Shown here one piece after another: positions 25,609-34,155 of a stretch of 64,000 nucleotides of DNA. The DNA lies in assembly GCA_965223755.1 (NCBI GenBank), contig CBDCXF010000001.1, forward strand, positions 1 through 64,000. Reading direction: 5' to 3'. The DNA is from CBDCXF01 sp965223755 (lineage in GTDB: Bacteria; Acidobacteriota; Thermoanaerobaculia; Multivoradales; JAHEKO01). The notes beneath the pieces are model-generated. The model ran no database searches. It worked only from the letters and a program-made list of their open reading frames with translations, and was not told the origin of the DNA. The position numbers and the translations under genes were made by a program. Numbering within the stretch: the stretch's first letter is position 1; the number at the start of each line of letters is the position of its first letter.

Positions 25609-26691
25609 ATGAAACTGCGGCAATCATGGAACGGCACGATACCTTTGGTCTTTCTGACCCTGTTGATCGTAGGTTCCGGGGGTCTTTCCAGCACCGAGCC
25701 GTGCGGAGACTTCGGCGAATGCAAAGCGCTCGTTGAAATCAACTCCTCGGATGGAGATATCGGATTTCATTTTCTCGCCGATGGAGATGACCTCAAGTCG
25801 GCAGCGATCATGGACCCGCTCGGCCGGGTCATTTTCGCCGACGAAGCGGGCGGCCCACTGCTGCAGCAAAGGTTCACCGAGGTGTTCGTGGAAAGCGCCG
25901 AGCCGTCGTGCCGGCGCGAAGAAGACGAAGAAGATGACGAGGATGAGGGAGATGATAGCGACGATGATGAAGATGACGAGGATGGCACCGATACCGCCGC
26001 AGCCGAACGCGTCGTCACCCTCAAGGAGTTTCTGCGCCGTTGGACTGAGGGAACTTATCGCTTTCGGGGGATCGGCCGGCGTGGCGAACTCAATGGTGCG
26101 ACATCCCTCACGTTTCAACTCCCAGCCGCACCGCAGGACGTCGCTTTTGACGGCAGCGTTGTTTCTTGGGCGCGAGGGGACGATCTCGGGGAGTGCGGAT
26201 CATTTGCGGAACTGAACTCGTTGGTGGCCGAAGGGAGCCTGTGGAAGCATCCAGTCGATGTCGCCATTGCGAGTTGGGAAATCGTCCTCGAACCGGACGT
26301 GGAAGACGGTGTCATCACTGGCGGGCACGTCTACAGGGTACGCGTACGAGGTTCGATCTCGCCGCTTCAGGTCTCGGTGCCAAGCGACTACTTGCAGTCG
26401 TTGCCGGCCGATACTCCACTGAAAATCGAAGTGGGAGCGATCGGCTGGGATGACAACGCGACGTTTACCGAAGAGGACGGATTCTGCGTCAACCAAAGCG
26501 CGGGCTGTGAGGAAGCCGACAAGGCCATCCAGGCGGGGTCGAAATCCCTTGCGGCACCGCCGACCGTGATGTTCGGTATTCCGTCATCGGCCCCCAGTGC
26601 CGATCGAGGCAATACCGATCAAAGTGCGGGGCCAGGGCGTGCGATGCGCGGTCGTCGCCCTCTGCCCGGTGCGGAGGTGGTGCATCGCTAG
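25609..26691 (+). CDS. Exported acidic protein of unknown function, ECF-regulated
   Basis: A 360-residue protein with a hydrophobic signal (IPLVFLTLLIVGSGGLSS) and an SD (AAAGGAG) before the ATG. Residues about 104-128 are almost only Asp and Glu. Cysteine pairs (PCGDFGEC, ECGSF, CVNQSAGCE) suggest disulfides. The middle contains 'GTYRFRGIGRRGELNGATSL' and 'YRVRVRGSISPLQVSVPSDY', probably beta-rich. I do not recognise the family. Its promoter is shared with the TonB receptor, so it may bind or carry the ligand, perhaps a metal given the acidic tract. That role is inference. A strong terminator follows at 26740. Confidence 0.75.
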   Translation: MKLRQSWNGTIPLVFLTLLIVGSGGLSSTEPCGDFGECKALVEINSSDGDIGFHFLADGDDLKSAAIMDPLGRVIFADEAGGPLLQQRFTEVFVESAEPSCRREEDEEDDEDEGDDSDDDEDDEDGTDTAAAERVVTLKEFLRRWTEGTYRFRGIGRRGELNGATSLTFQLPAAPQDVAFDGSVVSWARGDDLGECGSFAELNSLVAEGSLWKHPVDVAIASWEIVLEPDVEDGVITGGHVYRVRVRGSISPLQVSVPSDYLQSLPADTPLKIEVGAIGWDDNATFTEEDGFCVNQSAGCEEADKAIQAGSKSLAAPPTVMFGIPSSAPSADRGNTDQSAGPGRAMRGRRPLPGAEVVHR

Positions 26692-26739
26692 GCCTAATTC
26701 AAAGAAGCTCGAATCGAAAGGAGCTCGAGTCGCGTATTT

Positions 26740-26777
26740 GTTCCCGAGGGCGGTCTCGTCCTCGGGAACTTGTTTTT
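26740..26777 (+). terminator. Rho-independent terminator
   Basis: GTTCCCGAGG (26740-26749) pairs perfectly with CCTCGGGAAC (26760-26769) around a 10-base loop, followed by TTGTTTTT. It ends the acidic exported protein transcript. Confidence 0.88.
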
Positions 26778-26876
26778 CTGGAGGCCAGCGGGGCTGCCAA
26801 GTCATCCACGGCAAGGCTCCTGGCGTAATTCAAGGTATGAGATGGCATGACCTTCCAACTTGGGTACACTTTTGCA

Positions 26877-26925
26877 GTGACGAGTGACGAGTGACGAGTG
26901 ACGAGTGACGAGTGACGAGTGACGA
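26877..26925 (+). repeat. Heptanucleotide array (GTGACGA)7
   Basis: Seven perfect tandem copies of GTGACGA followed by a partial copy (GTGA) that runs into ATATG, the folE start. The array occupies the whole region where a ribosome-binding site would lie. Confidence 0.95.
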
Positions 26926-26931
26926 GTGAAT

Positions 26932-27507
26932 ATGAATACGACTCCTGAAGATCCCAGAATCAAGCCCATTGCCGCGGCGGTGCGCACCATCCTCGAGCAG
27001 TTCAAGCTCGACTTAAACGAGCCCAACTTGGTCGACACCGACCGCCGTGTCGCCAAAATGTACCTTGAGATCTTCAAGGGGCTCGACGATGGGGCCGAAC
27101 CCAAGGTCACCACTTTTCCCAACGATGAGGGCTACGAGCATATGGTGATGGAGAAGAACATTCCGTTCTACTCGGTCTGTTCCCATCACCTGGTGCCTTT
27201 CTACGGCCACGCGCACATCGCCTACATACCCGGCGATACCATTATCGGTCTGTCCAAGTTCGCGCGCATTTTGGAGTTCTACGCTCGGCGCCCGCAGTTG
27301 CAGGAACGCCTGACCGAACAGGTCGTCGAATGCCTGGTAAATCGCCTCAATCCCAAGGGCGCGATGATCGTCATTGAGGCCCGCCACCTCTGCGTCGAGA
27401 TGCGCGGGGTCAAGAAGCCCGGTGCGGTCACGGTCACCTCGGCGATTCGCGGTTTGTTCCACCATCGGCCGGTACGCGAGGAGTTTCTCGATCTGGTAAG
27501 AAAGTAG
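26932..27507 (+). CDS. folE: GTP cyclohydrolase I
   Basis: 191 residues from the ATG at 26932; a GTG two codons upstream (26926) is part of the repeat array. Conserved motifs are 'IPFYSVCSHHLVPFYGHAHI' (zinc Cys/His), 'GLSKFARILEFYARRPQLQE', 'RLTEQVVECLVNRLNPKG' and 'EARHLCVEMRGVKKPGA'. It converts GTP to dihydroneopterin triphosphate, the first step to folate or tetrahydropterins. The heptanucleotide array abuts the start, so no ordinary SD is seen beyond GAG in the repeat. The GWxTD gene follows 21 bases later. Confidence 0.93.
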   Translation: MNTTPEDPRIKPIAAAVRTILEQFKLDLNEPNLVDTDRRVAKMYLEIFKGLDDGAEPKVTTFPNDEGYEHMVMEKNIPFYSVCSHHLVPFYGHAHIAYIPGDTIIGLSKFARILEFYARRPQLQERLTEQVVECLVNRLNPKGAMIVIEARHLCVEMRGVKKPGAVTVTSAIRGLFHHRPVREEFLDLVRK

Positions 27508-27528
27508 TGGCGAGGAAGTAAGGGAATA

Positions 27529-28128
27529 GTGACCCGTCGATCGTTTGTCGTCCTTTTTTGCGCGCTGCTGGTTGTTCCAGGGGTTATGGCGAAAAAGAAG
27601 GACAAGCGGCGGCAGAGCATCGCTCCTCCCTCAAGTCATCTTTGGGTCAATCACAAACTGGGCATTGACTACGCCCACTGGTTGGTGGGAGCCCGGGCTT
27701 GGATGGCGAGCGTCGAAGAAGTCGGCATCTTCCTCACTTTGGAGAACGACGAGCAGGCGCGCCAGTTTGAAGAGGAGTTCTGGCTGCGCCGGGATCCCAA
27801 CCCAAGTGCGTTATTTGGTGGCCCGCGCCAGACCTTCGACGACCGCGCCGAGGTGGCCGACGAGCGCTACGGGGAAGGTACGCGGCGCGGCCGCAAGACC
27901 GACCGCGGCGCGATTTTCGTGCTTTACGGCGAGCCGGCGTCGGTCGAGATCGAGACCTCAGTCGATCCGCGTGAACCACCGCTCGAGATCTGGAGCTACT
28001 CCAAGTCCTCGGACCGAGGCCTCGATGGTCGCTCCCCGCCGCCGCGCCTTTATTTCGCCCTGGCTGGAGACAAGGCGTTTATTACAGCGCCTCGCTCGCG
28101 GCGCAGTCGCATTCGCGCCGAGCGCTAG
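27529..28128 (+). CDS. GWxTD-domain protein (exported)
   Basis: A 199-residue protein starting with a hydrophobic signal (FVVLFCALLVVPGVMA) and a basic patch. The core has the recognisable pattern of the GWxTD family: 'QFEEEFWLRRDPNPSALFGG', 'RAEVADERYGEGTRRGRKTD', 'RGAIFVLYGEPASVEIE' and 'PLEIWSYSK'. The family is common in Acidobacteriota and Bacteroidota secretomes and its function is unknown. It is 21 bases after folE. Confidence 0.8.
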   Translation: MTRRSFVVLFCALLVVPGVMAKKKDKRRQSIAPPSSHLWVNHKLGIDYAHWLVGARAWMASVEEVGIFLTLENDEQARQFEEEFWLRRDPNPSALFGGPRQTFDDRAEVADERYGEGTRRGRKTDRGAIFVLYGEPASVEIETSVDPREPPLEIWSYSKSSDRGLDGRSPPPRLYFALAGDKAFITAPRSRRSRIRAER

Positions 28129-28232
28129 CTGAATTCGCCAAAGCGAAACTAGGATTGTCGACCAGGCTGTCGGGAAATATCCCAGCCGTGGCTTCTGTTG
28201 CTTTTAGAAGAAGCACAAGGAGGTGATCTTCG

Positions 28233-28373
28233 ATGACGAAGAAACGGCCTGCCCGTCGTAAGAAGCGGTCTGCCAGCCTGAGAGGGCGATGCGCGATCAC
28301 CGGGCGATTCATCACCGTCAAGGAAGCGCGTCGGCGCAGGAAAACGGCCATCGTCGAAACCGTTCGACGCTAG
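28233..28373 (+). CDS. 46-aa highly basic protein with perfect Shine-Dalgarno
   Basis: 46 residues, starting 'MTKKRPARRKKRSASLRGRC' and ending 'KEARRRRKTAIVETVRR': about 40 percent Arg plus Lys. AAGGAGGTGATC (28217-28228) is complementary to the full 3' end of typical 16S rRNA and lies 4 bases before the ATG. A hairpin (GCTTCT...AGAAGAAGC) lies just upstream. It is too small for routine calling. The charge suggests a nucleic-acid or ribosome partner; I know of no family. It is convergent with the CRTAC1 gene, 11 bases between stops. Confidence 0.72.
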   Translation: MTKKRPARRKKRSASLRGRCAITGRFITVKEARRRRKTAIVETVRR

Positions 28374-28384
28374 CTTGTCGGCCG

Positions 28385-30094
28385 TCAGTCTGTGGGCTCG
28401 ATGAGCTCGAGGGTTTGACCGGCTTGGATTTGGGTCACGACCTGCGACTTGCCGGAAGGCCAGGTGACGCTCACTTCATCGACTGCATCGGCGTCAGCGA
28501 GGCCGAACGTAAGCACGGTTTCCGGCTGCGACAGGTAGCTGGAGCCGATCTTTTGCGTCTGTTCGACCGTGGCGCTGGCAGTCGTAACGCGCACGCGGGC
28601 GCCAACACCGTCGCGGTTGCTGGCGGTACCGATCAACCTCACCTTGAGCCAGTTGCCATGTTCGCCCCGGTTTTCGAACAGCTTCGCAGGACCGCCATTG
28701 GTACTGACGACGAGGTCTGGATCCCCGTCGAGGTCGAGGTCGGCGTAAGCGCCACCTCGCGCCACGATCGGGGTCACCAAGTCCCCTAGGGTCGCTTCGT
28801 CTACGCGAGTCAGGCTGCCGCCGCGATTGGCGAACAACTGTAGGGGTTGGCGGTAGCGCACGTTGGGCTGCACGCGCTCGATCTCCGGATCGAGATGGCC
28901 GTTGGCGAGGAAGACATCCAGCCAGCCGTCGAGGTCGTAGTCAAAGAAGAAAGCCCCAAAGGTCAATGACAGCAGGGTCTCGCGGCCGAGGTCCGAGGTC
29001 GGCGCTACATCCACGAACAGAAGGTTGCCCTCGTTGTGGAACAGCGCGACCATCTCGTTGGCGAAATTGCCGATCATCAGGCTGGGTAGACCGGTGCGGT
29101 CGAAATCGGCGGCGTCGATGCCCATGCCGCCACGGGCCACGCCGGTCTCGGAAAAAGCCATTCCCGAGGGCACCCCCGATTCGACGAACGTCCCGTCCCC
29201 CTGATTGAGGTAAAGCAGATTGGGTTGGGTGTCGCTGGCGATGGCGACATCGAGGTCGCCGTCGCCGTCAAAGTCGCCGGTGGTGACCCCAAGGGCCTTG
29301 GCATCCGGCGTCAACAACCCCGATGGTTCGGTCACGTCCTGGTACTTGAAGCCTCCAAGACCTCGGTAGAGCCGTGGAGAGGCGCCGGTGTAGGACTCGG
29401 GGGTGCAGTAGGCCTTGGACTCGCCATCGAGAGTGCAAAAGAGATCGGTCTCCGGAGTCCACGTCACGTAGCGGGCGGCAAAGATGTCTAAGACCCCATC
29501 CAGATCGATGTCCAGAACCGCCGCCGAGGAGCCGAATTCGTACCCGGTGTGGATGCCACTGGCGGCACTGACGTCGGCAAAGACTCCGTCGCGATTTTCC
29601 AGCAGCAGATCGGTGCCCAGGCAGGTCAAGAAGAGGTCGGTGTCGCCGTCGTTATCGAGATCTGCGGCGGCACCCCCGAGGCAGTAGCGATTGAGGTCCA
29701 GGCCGGAACTGGTTGTTGTGTCAACAAAATTCCAACTGCCTTGATTACGGTAAAGCTTGGGGGTGGTCTCGTCTCCCGGCTTGCCGGCGAAGCGGGTGCC
29801 GTTGAGAAAGAGCAGGTCGGGCCGCTCGTCGCCGTCGTAGTCGAGAACCAAGACTCCGGAACCCATGGTTTCGGGCAGCCACTTCTCGCCGAAGGCGCCG
29901 GTGTTGTGGACGAAATCGACCCCGGAATCAGTGACCTCGGCGAAGGTGGCGTCAAAACTGGAAATGGGGGCGGTGGTTTCTTCCGGCGCGGTCGGTTCGG
30001 GTGGCTGTTGGCAAGCCCCAACCAGCGCTACGGCGCTAGCCAGCCCGGCCCAGAAAGGCAGCGATTTCCGATCGCGGCACCGATTCGTGTTCAT
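28385..30094 (-). CDS. CRTAC1-type lipoprotein with FG-GAP repeats and ASPIC/UnbV domain
   Basis: 569 residues from the ATG at 30094, chosen because it gives a signal peptide with lipobox (ALVGAC). FG-GAP/VCBS calcium-binding blades are seen as 'DYDGDERPDLLFLNG', 'DLDNDGDTDLFLTC', 'DIDLDGVLDIFAARY', 'DFDGDGDLDVAIAS' and 'DLDLDGDPDLVVS'. The C-terminus is ASPIC/UnbV ('GNWLKVRLIGTASNRDGVGA', 'SYLSQPETVLTFGLADAD'). It probably sits on the cell surface or in the periplasm. The start lies 59 bases inside the upstream cytochrome gene in another frame. Pairing with a multiheme cytochrome/TPR protein is common in Acidobacteriota. Confidence 0.9.
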   Translation of the reverse strand: MNTNRCRDRKSLPFWAGLASAVALVGACQQPPEPTAPEETTAPISSFDATFAEVTDSGVDFVHNTGAFGEKWLPETMGSGVLVLDYDGDERPDLLFLNGTRFAGKPGDETTPKLYRNQGSWNFVDTTTSSGLDLNRYCLGGAAADLDNDGDTDLFLTCLGTDLLLENRDGVFADVSAASGIHTGYEFGSSAAVLDIDLDGVLDIFAARYVTWTPETDLFCTLDGESKAYCTPESYTGASPRLYRGLGGFKYQDVTEPSGLLTPDAKALGVTTGDFDGDGDLDVAIASDTQPNLLYLNQGDGTFVESGVPSGMAFSETGVARGGMGIDAADFDRTGLPSLMIGNFANEMVALFHNEGNLLFVDVAPTSDLGRETLLSLTFGAFFFDYDLDGWLDVFLANGHLDPEIERVQPNVRYRQPLQLFANRGGSLTRVDEATLGDLVTPIVARGGAYADLDLDGDPDLVVSTNGGPAKLFENRGEHGNWLKVRLIGTASNRDGVGARVRVTTASATVEQTQKIGSSYLSQPETVLTFGLADADAVDEVSVTWPSGKSQVVTQIQAGQTLELIEPTD

Positions 30095-32858
30095 GTACAG
30101 AGAGTCTTTCGTTGTTGTCATGGGGGTGCTGTTCTCGGTAGGCACCGGTGAGGCTTTGGCTGGACTCGTCCGCCTTAAAGCGCTCGTAGAGGGCTTGATG
30201 ATACTCAGAGCGTTCCTGGTTGCCGAGACCACGATGGGTGAGCATGGCGGTGTAATGGGCCATCAGATCTTCGGGGTCAATGGCCAAGACCTGCTCGATT
30301 TCGGGAATGACCCGATCGTACTCCCGGCTGAGAAAGAGAACGCGGGCGATTTGGTTGCGCACAACACGGTCACGTGGGTACTGCTCCGCCGCCTGGCGCA
30401 GATGATCCAAGGCGGAGGGATAGTCGCCAATGGTTTTGTCGGCGAGGCCGCGGAAGTAGTGGGCGCGCGCCAAGTCCGGCACGAGATCGAGTGCGCGATC
30501 CAGAGTTTCTACCGCCCGCGGGACGTTGCCCTCAGCCAGCGCTACGCGTCCCAAGTTGACCCAGCCGTCGACATAGTCGGGTTCGATCTCGGTGACCCGG
30601 ACAAAGGCGTTCTCGGCCGCACGCAGGTTGCCCTGCAAGAAGAGGCCGATGCCGTAGTCGTTCCACCGCTCGCGCTCGGCGCCGGCCGCTTCGGCCACGG
30701 GACCGGAGTCGAGATCGGACGCTAACGAATCGGCGACCGCCAGCGTGACTTGATCCTCGGCCATGACGACGATGGGTAGAGTGGGCACTTCCTTGACCTC
30801 TCCGGAAACGTCACTGGTGTCGGCGGTGAAGACGAACGTGCGGTCGTCGTAGTCGCGGGTGAAGGTTGCGTCTTCACCTTCGAGTGGTTCGCCAGCATAG
30901 GCCCAGTGCGTGTTGAACCAGGAGAACTTGCGGTACTTGAGTCGCGCCGTAAAGGTCAGTTGGTCGCCGGTTTCGGGCGGGACGTTGACACGAAAGTGGA
31001 CGGTGTCGGCGGCGCCCGGAGGGATCAGCCGCACGTAGACGACGGCGCGGGCCGCAGGAGCGTTGCGCTTGTTGATGGGATTGCCGCGGGCGTCGATCAT
31101 CAAGGAGCGGTAGAAGTGAGCGCTGGGATCGACCGGCGATTCCTCGTCGGCCATGCCGCTCCAGAACACCAGCTCGCCGTCGCTGTCCACAGCTTCCAAC
31201 TCCAGCCAGCAGTCATACGCATCGACGGTTCCGCCGGGGAAAAAATGCCCGACCCCTCGCGTGCGTACGACGACATCGACACGCACGCTCTCGCCGCGCA
31301 CCAGGGTTGGCTGCAGGCGATCGACGGGAGCGCGCACCGGAGCTGCGGGGGCGGCTCCCGCCGCCGCGCCAACGCTGAACGCTTGTTCCTCACCGACGGC
31401 GAACGTGGTCGCCGTTTCACCGCCCTCGCGGCCCCGGCGAGGGCTTTCCGACTCGTCCTCGATCGGACTTCCTTCTGAGACCGCGAAGATGTCAACGGTG
31501 ACCTGGGAAGCGGATAGGAACTCTTCGACCGTTCGCAACTGCACCTCGTCACGGTTGGCGACAGGCAAGGCGGTGTTGGCGCCGGGGAAGCGGTGTGAGC
31601 GCACGAATCCGTCGTCGTTGCCGGCATCCTCAGACGCAACCAGAGGCATGTGGCAATCGCGGCAGAGTCGAGGTTCCGGCGGATAGTAGAAAGAACGCGC
31701 CCCCTGGCCGGAGACACCACTTGCCTGCCAGTTGTCGTATTCGTTGAAGCCGCGAAGCCAGCGGTAGTTGTTCACCGGCGTATCCAGGTGCACTTTGTGG
31801 CACGAAGAGCAAAACTCAGCCGAGGCCTCGTTGTGCAAGATCGGTTTGAAGAACGTCCGCCGATGCGGTTCCGGATCGAGGCGCAGAATGAAGTCATGCA
31901 GCCAGCGCAGCAGGGGCTGCTCGCTGGTGGCCAGGTCGTGGAGCGGCGGCACCGTGATCTCGTAGTCCCCTTGGCCCATGGTGCTGCGCACCCCGGAAAT
32001 CATGTGGCAGGCGGTACATCCGAGGCCCGCCTGGGCTTCTTTGGTATGGACGACTTCCTCGATGGGGCGGTCCATCATGCCGGACTGCAACAGAGCCGGA
32101 TCGTGGCAGCCTCCGCACCACTTGCTCGGGGTAATGCCTGAGGTTTCCTGCAGGTATTCGATCGACTTGCGATACCACTGGTTGTTGAAGCTTGAGAAGT
32201 GGTGGGCGGAGGAATCCCATTGCTCGAAAACATCAGGATGGCATCCGGCGCGGGCGCAGGAGTCCGATCCGAGATAGACCGAGGACGGCACCACATCGCC
32301 GTTGGCGGTGTGCACTGAGGAGGGGAAGAACGGCCCGTCCGCCCCGCCCATGGATTCGGCCGCCATGTCCTGTGGAGCGGGCGGGTTGTGGATTTCGGTG
32401 GCCCCGCCGGGAAAGGCATTGCGGATCCATGGCGCTGCCAGCGCTGCCAAAGCCACGGCGATGGCACCGATGCGCGCCCAGCGCCACGACCGTGTCCAGC
32501 CGCGGCGGCGAAACTCCAAAGCCAGGCAGATCAGTCCGGCGATTGCCAAAACGATGTGCAAAATCAACATCCACCGGTACGGGCGGAGGTTTCCGAGTTT
32601 GGCCAGCGCCAGCCCCAGCGCGGTGGAGACGGCCAGCGCCAGACCCGCGAGATGCACCAGTGGCGATCGATAGCGCCACCACCACAGCAATGCCGGGAAG
32701 ATCAAAACGACCCCGAGGATGACGTGGAGCAGGAGGTTGGCGAAGTAGAAGGGATGCGGATTGGCGTCCAAGGAGAGGTAGACAGAATTCGCCAGCAGCA
32801 AGCATCCACCCCAGGCCAGCGCCTGCATCCAGAACGATTTTCTGCTGCTACCGCTCAT
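30036..32858 (-). CDS. Multiheme cytochrome c with N-terminal membrane spans and C-terminal TPRs
   Basis: A 940-residue protein. Four to five spans lie in the first about 150 residues. A heme region follows with CxxCH motifs WCGGCH (about 248), GCTACH (about 283), FCSSCH (about 350) and LCRDCH (about 398), preceded by a CX4CH motif (CARAGCH, about 203). A beta-rich domain ('HFFPGGTVDAYDCWLELEAV') resembles those of other multiheme cytochromes. TPR repeats ('NDYGIGLFLQGNLRAAENAF', 'AHYFRGLADKTIGDYPSALD') occupy about 725-900. It probably transfers electrons in the periplasm. A His/Glu/Asn-rich C-terminal tail overlaps the CRTAC1 start. Confidence 0.9.
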   Translation of the reverse strand: MSGSSRKSFWMQALAWGGCLLLANSVYLSLDANPHPFYFANLLLHVILGVVLIFPALLWWWRYRSPLVHLAGLALAVSTALGLALAKLGNLRPYRWMLILHIVLAIAGLICLALEFRRRGWTRSWRWARIGAIAVALAALAAPWIRNAFPGGATEIHNPPAPQDMAAESMGGADGPFFPSSVHTANGDVVPSSVYLGSDSCARAGCHPDVFEQWDSSAHHFSSFNNQWYRKSIEYLQETSGITPSKWCGGCHDPALLQSGMMDRPIEEVVHTKEAQAGLGCTACHMISGVRSTMGQGDYEITVPPLHDLATSEQPLLRWLHDFILRLDPEPHRRTFFKPILHNEASAEFCSSCHKVHLDTPVNNYRWLRGFNEYDNWQASGVSGQGARSFYYPPEPRLCRDCHMPLVASEDAGNDDGFVRSHRFPGANTALPVANRDEVQLRTVEEFLSASQVTVDIFAVSEGSPIEDESESPRRGREGGETATTFAVGEEQAFSVGAAAGAAPAAPVRAPVDRLQPTLVRGESVRVDVVVRTRGVGHFFPGGTVDAYDCWLELEAVDSDGELVFWSGMADEESPVDPSAHFYRSLMIDARGNPINKRNAPAARAVVYVRLIPPGAADTVHFRVNVPPETGDQLTFTARLKYRKFSWFNTHWAYAGEPLEGEDATFTRDYDDRTFVFTADTSDVSGEVKEVPTLPIVVMAEDQVTLAVADSLASDLDSGPVAEAAGAERERWNDYGIGLFLQGNLRAAENAFVRVTEIEPDYVDGWVNLGRVALAEGNVPRAVETLDRALDLVPDLARAHYFRGLADKTIGDYPSALDHLRQAAEQYPRDRVVRNQIARVLFLSREYDRVIPEIEQVLAIDPEDLMAHYTAMLTHRGLGNQERSEYHQALYERFKADESSQSLTGAYREQHPHDNNERLSVHEHESVPRSEIAAFLGRAG

Positions 32859-32953
32859 GCTCTATAAGGCTAACGCGCTCTGTCCACGCGCGTCACGCCG
32901 TAGGCTCACCGCCTGCAATAAAGATACGTAGTCGAGTGTGACGAAGATGCGCG

Positions 32954-33211
32954 TCAATCGGTGGGAATCTGTGGCGGGTCGAAATCGAGGCGCAGAAACT
33001 CGCGCATGTGGTGCTGCAAGATCTCGATCGACCGTGGATCCATGAAGTTGAGCTGCAGTTCGTTGATGACCATGACTTCGGTGCCATCCCATTCATTCCA
33101 GCAGGCGGCGCACACGCGCTCGCGGATCTCGCTCGCCAGTGGTTCTGCCTGCGGAACCTCGACCGGAGGTTCGGCGTGGCGCCCGCAGCGATGGCAATGA
33201 ACGGTGCTCAA
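32954..33211 (-). CDS. YggX-like Fe(2+)-trafficking protein with CxxC pairs
   Basis: 85 residues from a TTG at 33211 that overlaps the preceding stop (TTGA). It contains 'TVHCHRCGRHAEPP', 'RVCAACWNEW', 'VMVINELQLNFMDPRSIEIL' and 'HHMREFLRLD'. The second half matches the YggX/oxidative-damage-protection fold (INE..LN...... L...M..FL). Unlike classical YggX it has two CxxC pairs, so it may bind metal itself. It is the last gene of the Mla/nucleotide-sugar operon. Confidence 0.75.
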   Translation of the reverse strand: MSTVHCHRCGRHAEPPVEVPQAEPLASEIRERVCAACWNEWDGTEVMVINELQLNFMDPRSIEILQHHMREFLRLDFDPPQIPTD

Positions 33212-34155
33212 GACGCCTCCGATTCGCGCAGGCTGCGGAAGTAATTGATGGTGCTGGCAATTCCATCTTCGAAATCGACCACCGGCTGCCAATCCAGGCG
33301 GCGCCGCGCCTTGGAGATGTCCGGGCGCCGCACCTTGGGGTCGTCAACGGGGAGATCTTGGAAGACGATCTCGCTATCCGTTTCCACTGCGGCGAGAATC
33401 GCCTGGGCGAACTCGAGGATGCTCATTTCATTCGGGTTGCCGATGTTGACCGGGCTGGTTACCTCGCTTTCGAGTAAGCGAAAAATCCCTTCGATGAGAT
33501 CGCTGACATAACAAAACGAGCGCGTCTGACCGCCGTCTCCAAAAACAGTCAGCGGTTCGCCGGCAAGGGCCTGGTCGACAAACGCCGGGACGACGCGGCC
33601 GTCGTGTGGACGCATGCGCGGGCCGTAGGTGTTGAAGATACGCACGATGCGCGTTTCGATGCCGTGAACGCGGTGGTAGGCCATGGTGATGGCTTCGGCG
33701 AATCGCTTGGCTTCGTCGTAGACGCCGCGCGGGCCTACCGGATTGACGTTGCCCCAATACGATTCGGGCTGTGGATGCACGAGCGGATCCCCGTAGACCT
33801 CGGATGTCGAGGCGAGCAAGAAACGCGCGTTCTTGGCTCTTGCCAGACCGAGCGCGTTATGGGTTCCGAGAGAGCCGACTTTGAGGGTCTGAATCGGCAG
33901 TTCGAGGTAGTCGATGGGGCTGGCCGGCGAAGCAAAGTGCAGGATGTTGTCGACCGGGCCTTTGACCTCGATGTACTGACTGACGTCGTGTTCGATGAGG
34001 CGAAAATTTGAGTTTTCACGCAGGTGGTCGAGATTGCGCAGGTTGCCGGTGATCAGGTTGTCGATGCCGATGACCTGGTGCCCCGCGGCGAGCAAGCGGT
34101 CGGAAAGATGCGAGCCGAGAAAGCCGGCGGCGCCGGTGACGACGGAAACTGTCAT
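33208..34155 (-). CDS. UDP-glucuronate decarboxylase (UDP-xylose synthase)
   Basis: A 315-residue extended SDR. The NAD motif 'VVTGAAGFLGSHLSDRLLAA', 'NLITGNLRNLDHL', the YxxxK active site 'GVYDEAKRFAEAITMAYHR' and 'RIFNTYGPRMRPHDGRVVP' are characteristic of UXS. It converts UDP-GlcA to UDP-xylose in the cytoplasm. Its ATG overlaps the ugd stop by 4 bases (ATGA), so it follows the enzyme that makes its substrate. Confidence 0.92.
   Translation of the reverse strand: MTVSVVTGAAGFLGSHLSDRLLAAGHQVIGIDNLITGNLRNLDHLRENSNFRLIEHDVSQYIEVKGPVDNILHFASPASPIDYLELPIQTLKVGSLGTHNALGLARAKNARFLLASTSEVYGDPLVHPQPESYWGNVNPVGPRGVYDEAKRFAEAITMAYHRVHGIETRIVRIFNTYGPRMRPHDGRVVPAFVDQALAGEPLTVFGDGGQTRSFCYVSDLIEGIFRLLESEVTSPVNIGNPNEMSILEFAQAILAAVETDSEIVFQDLPVDDPKVRRPDISKARRRLDWQPVVDFEDGIASTINYFRSLRESEAS

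Noticed and set aside
26877..26925. CRISPR-like repeat array
   Set aside because: The units are 7 bp and directly tandem, without spacers.
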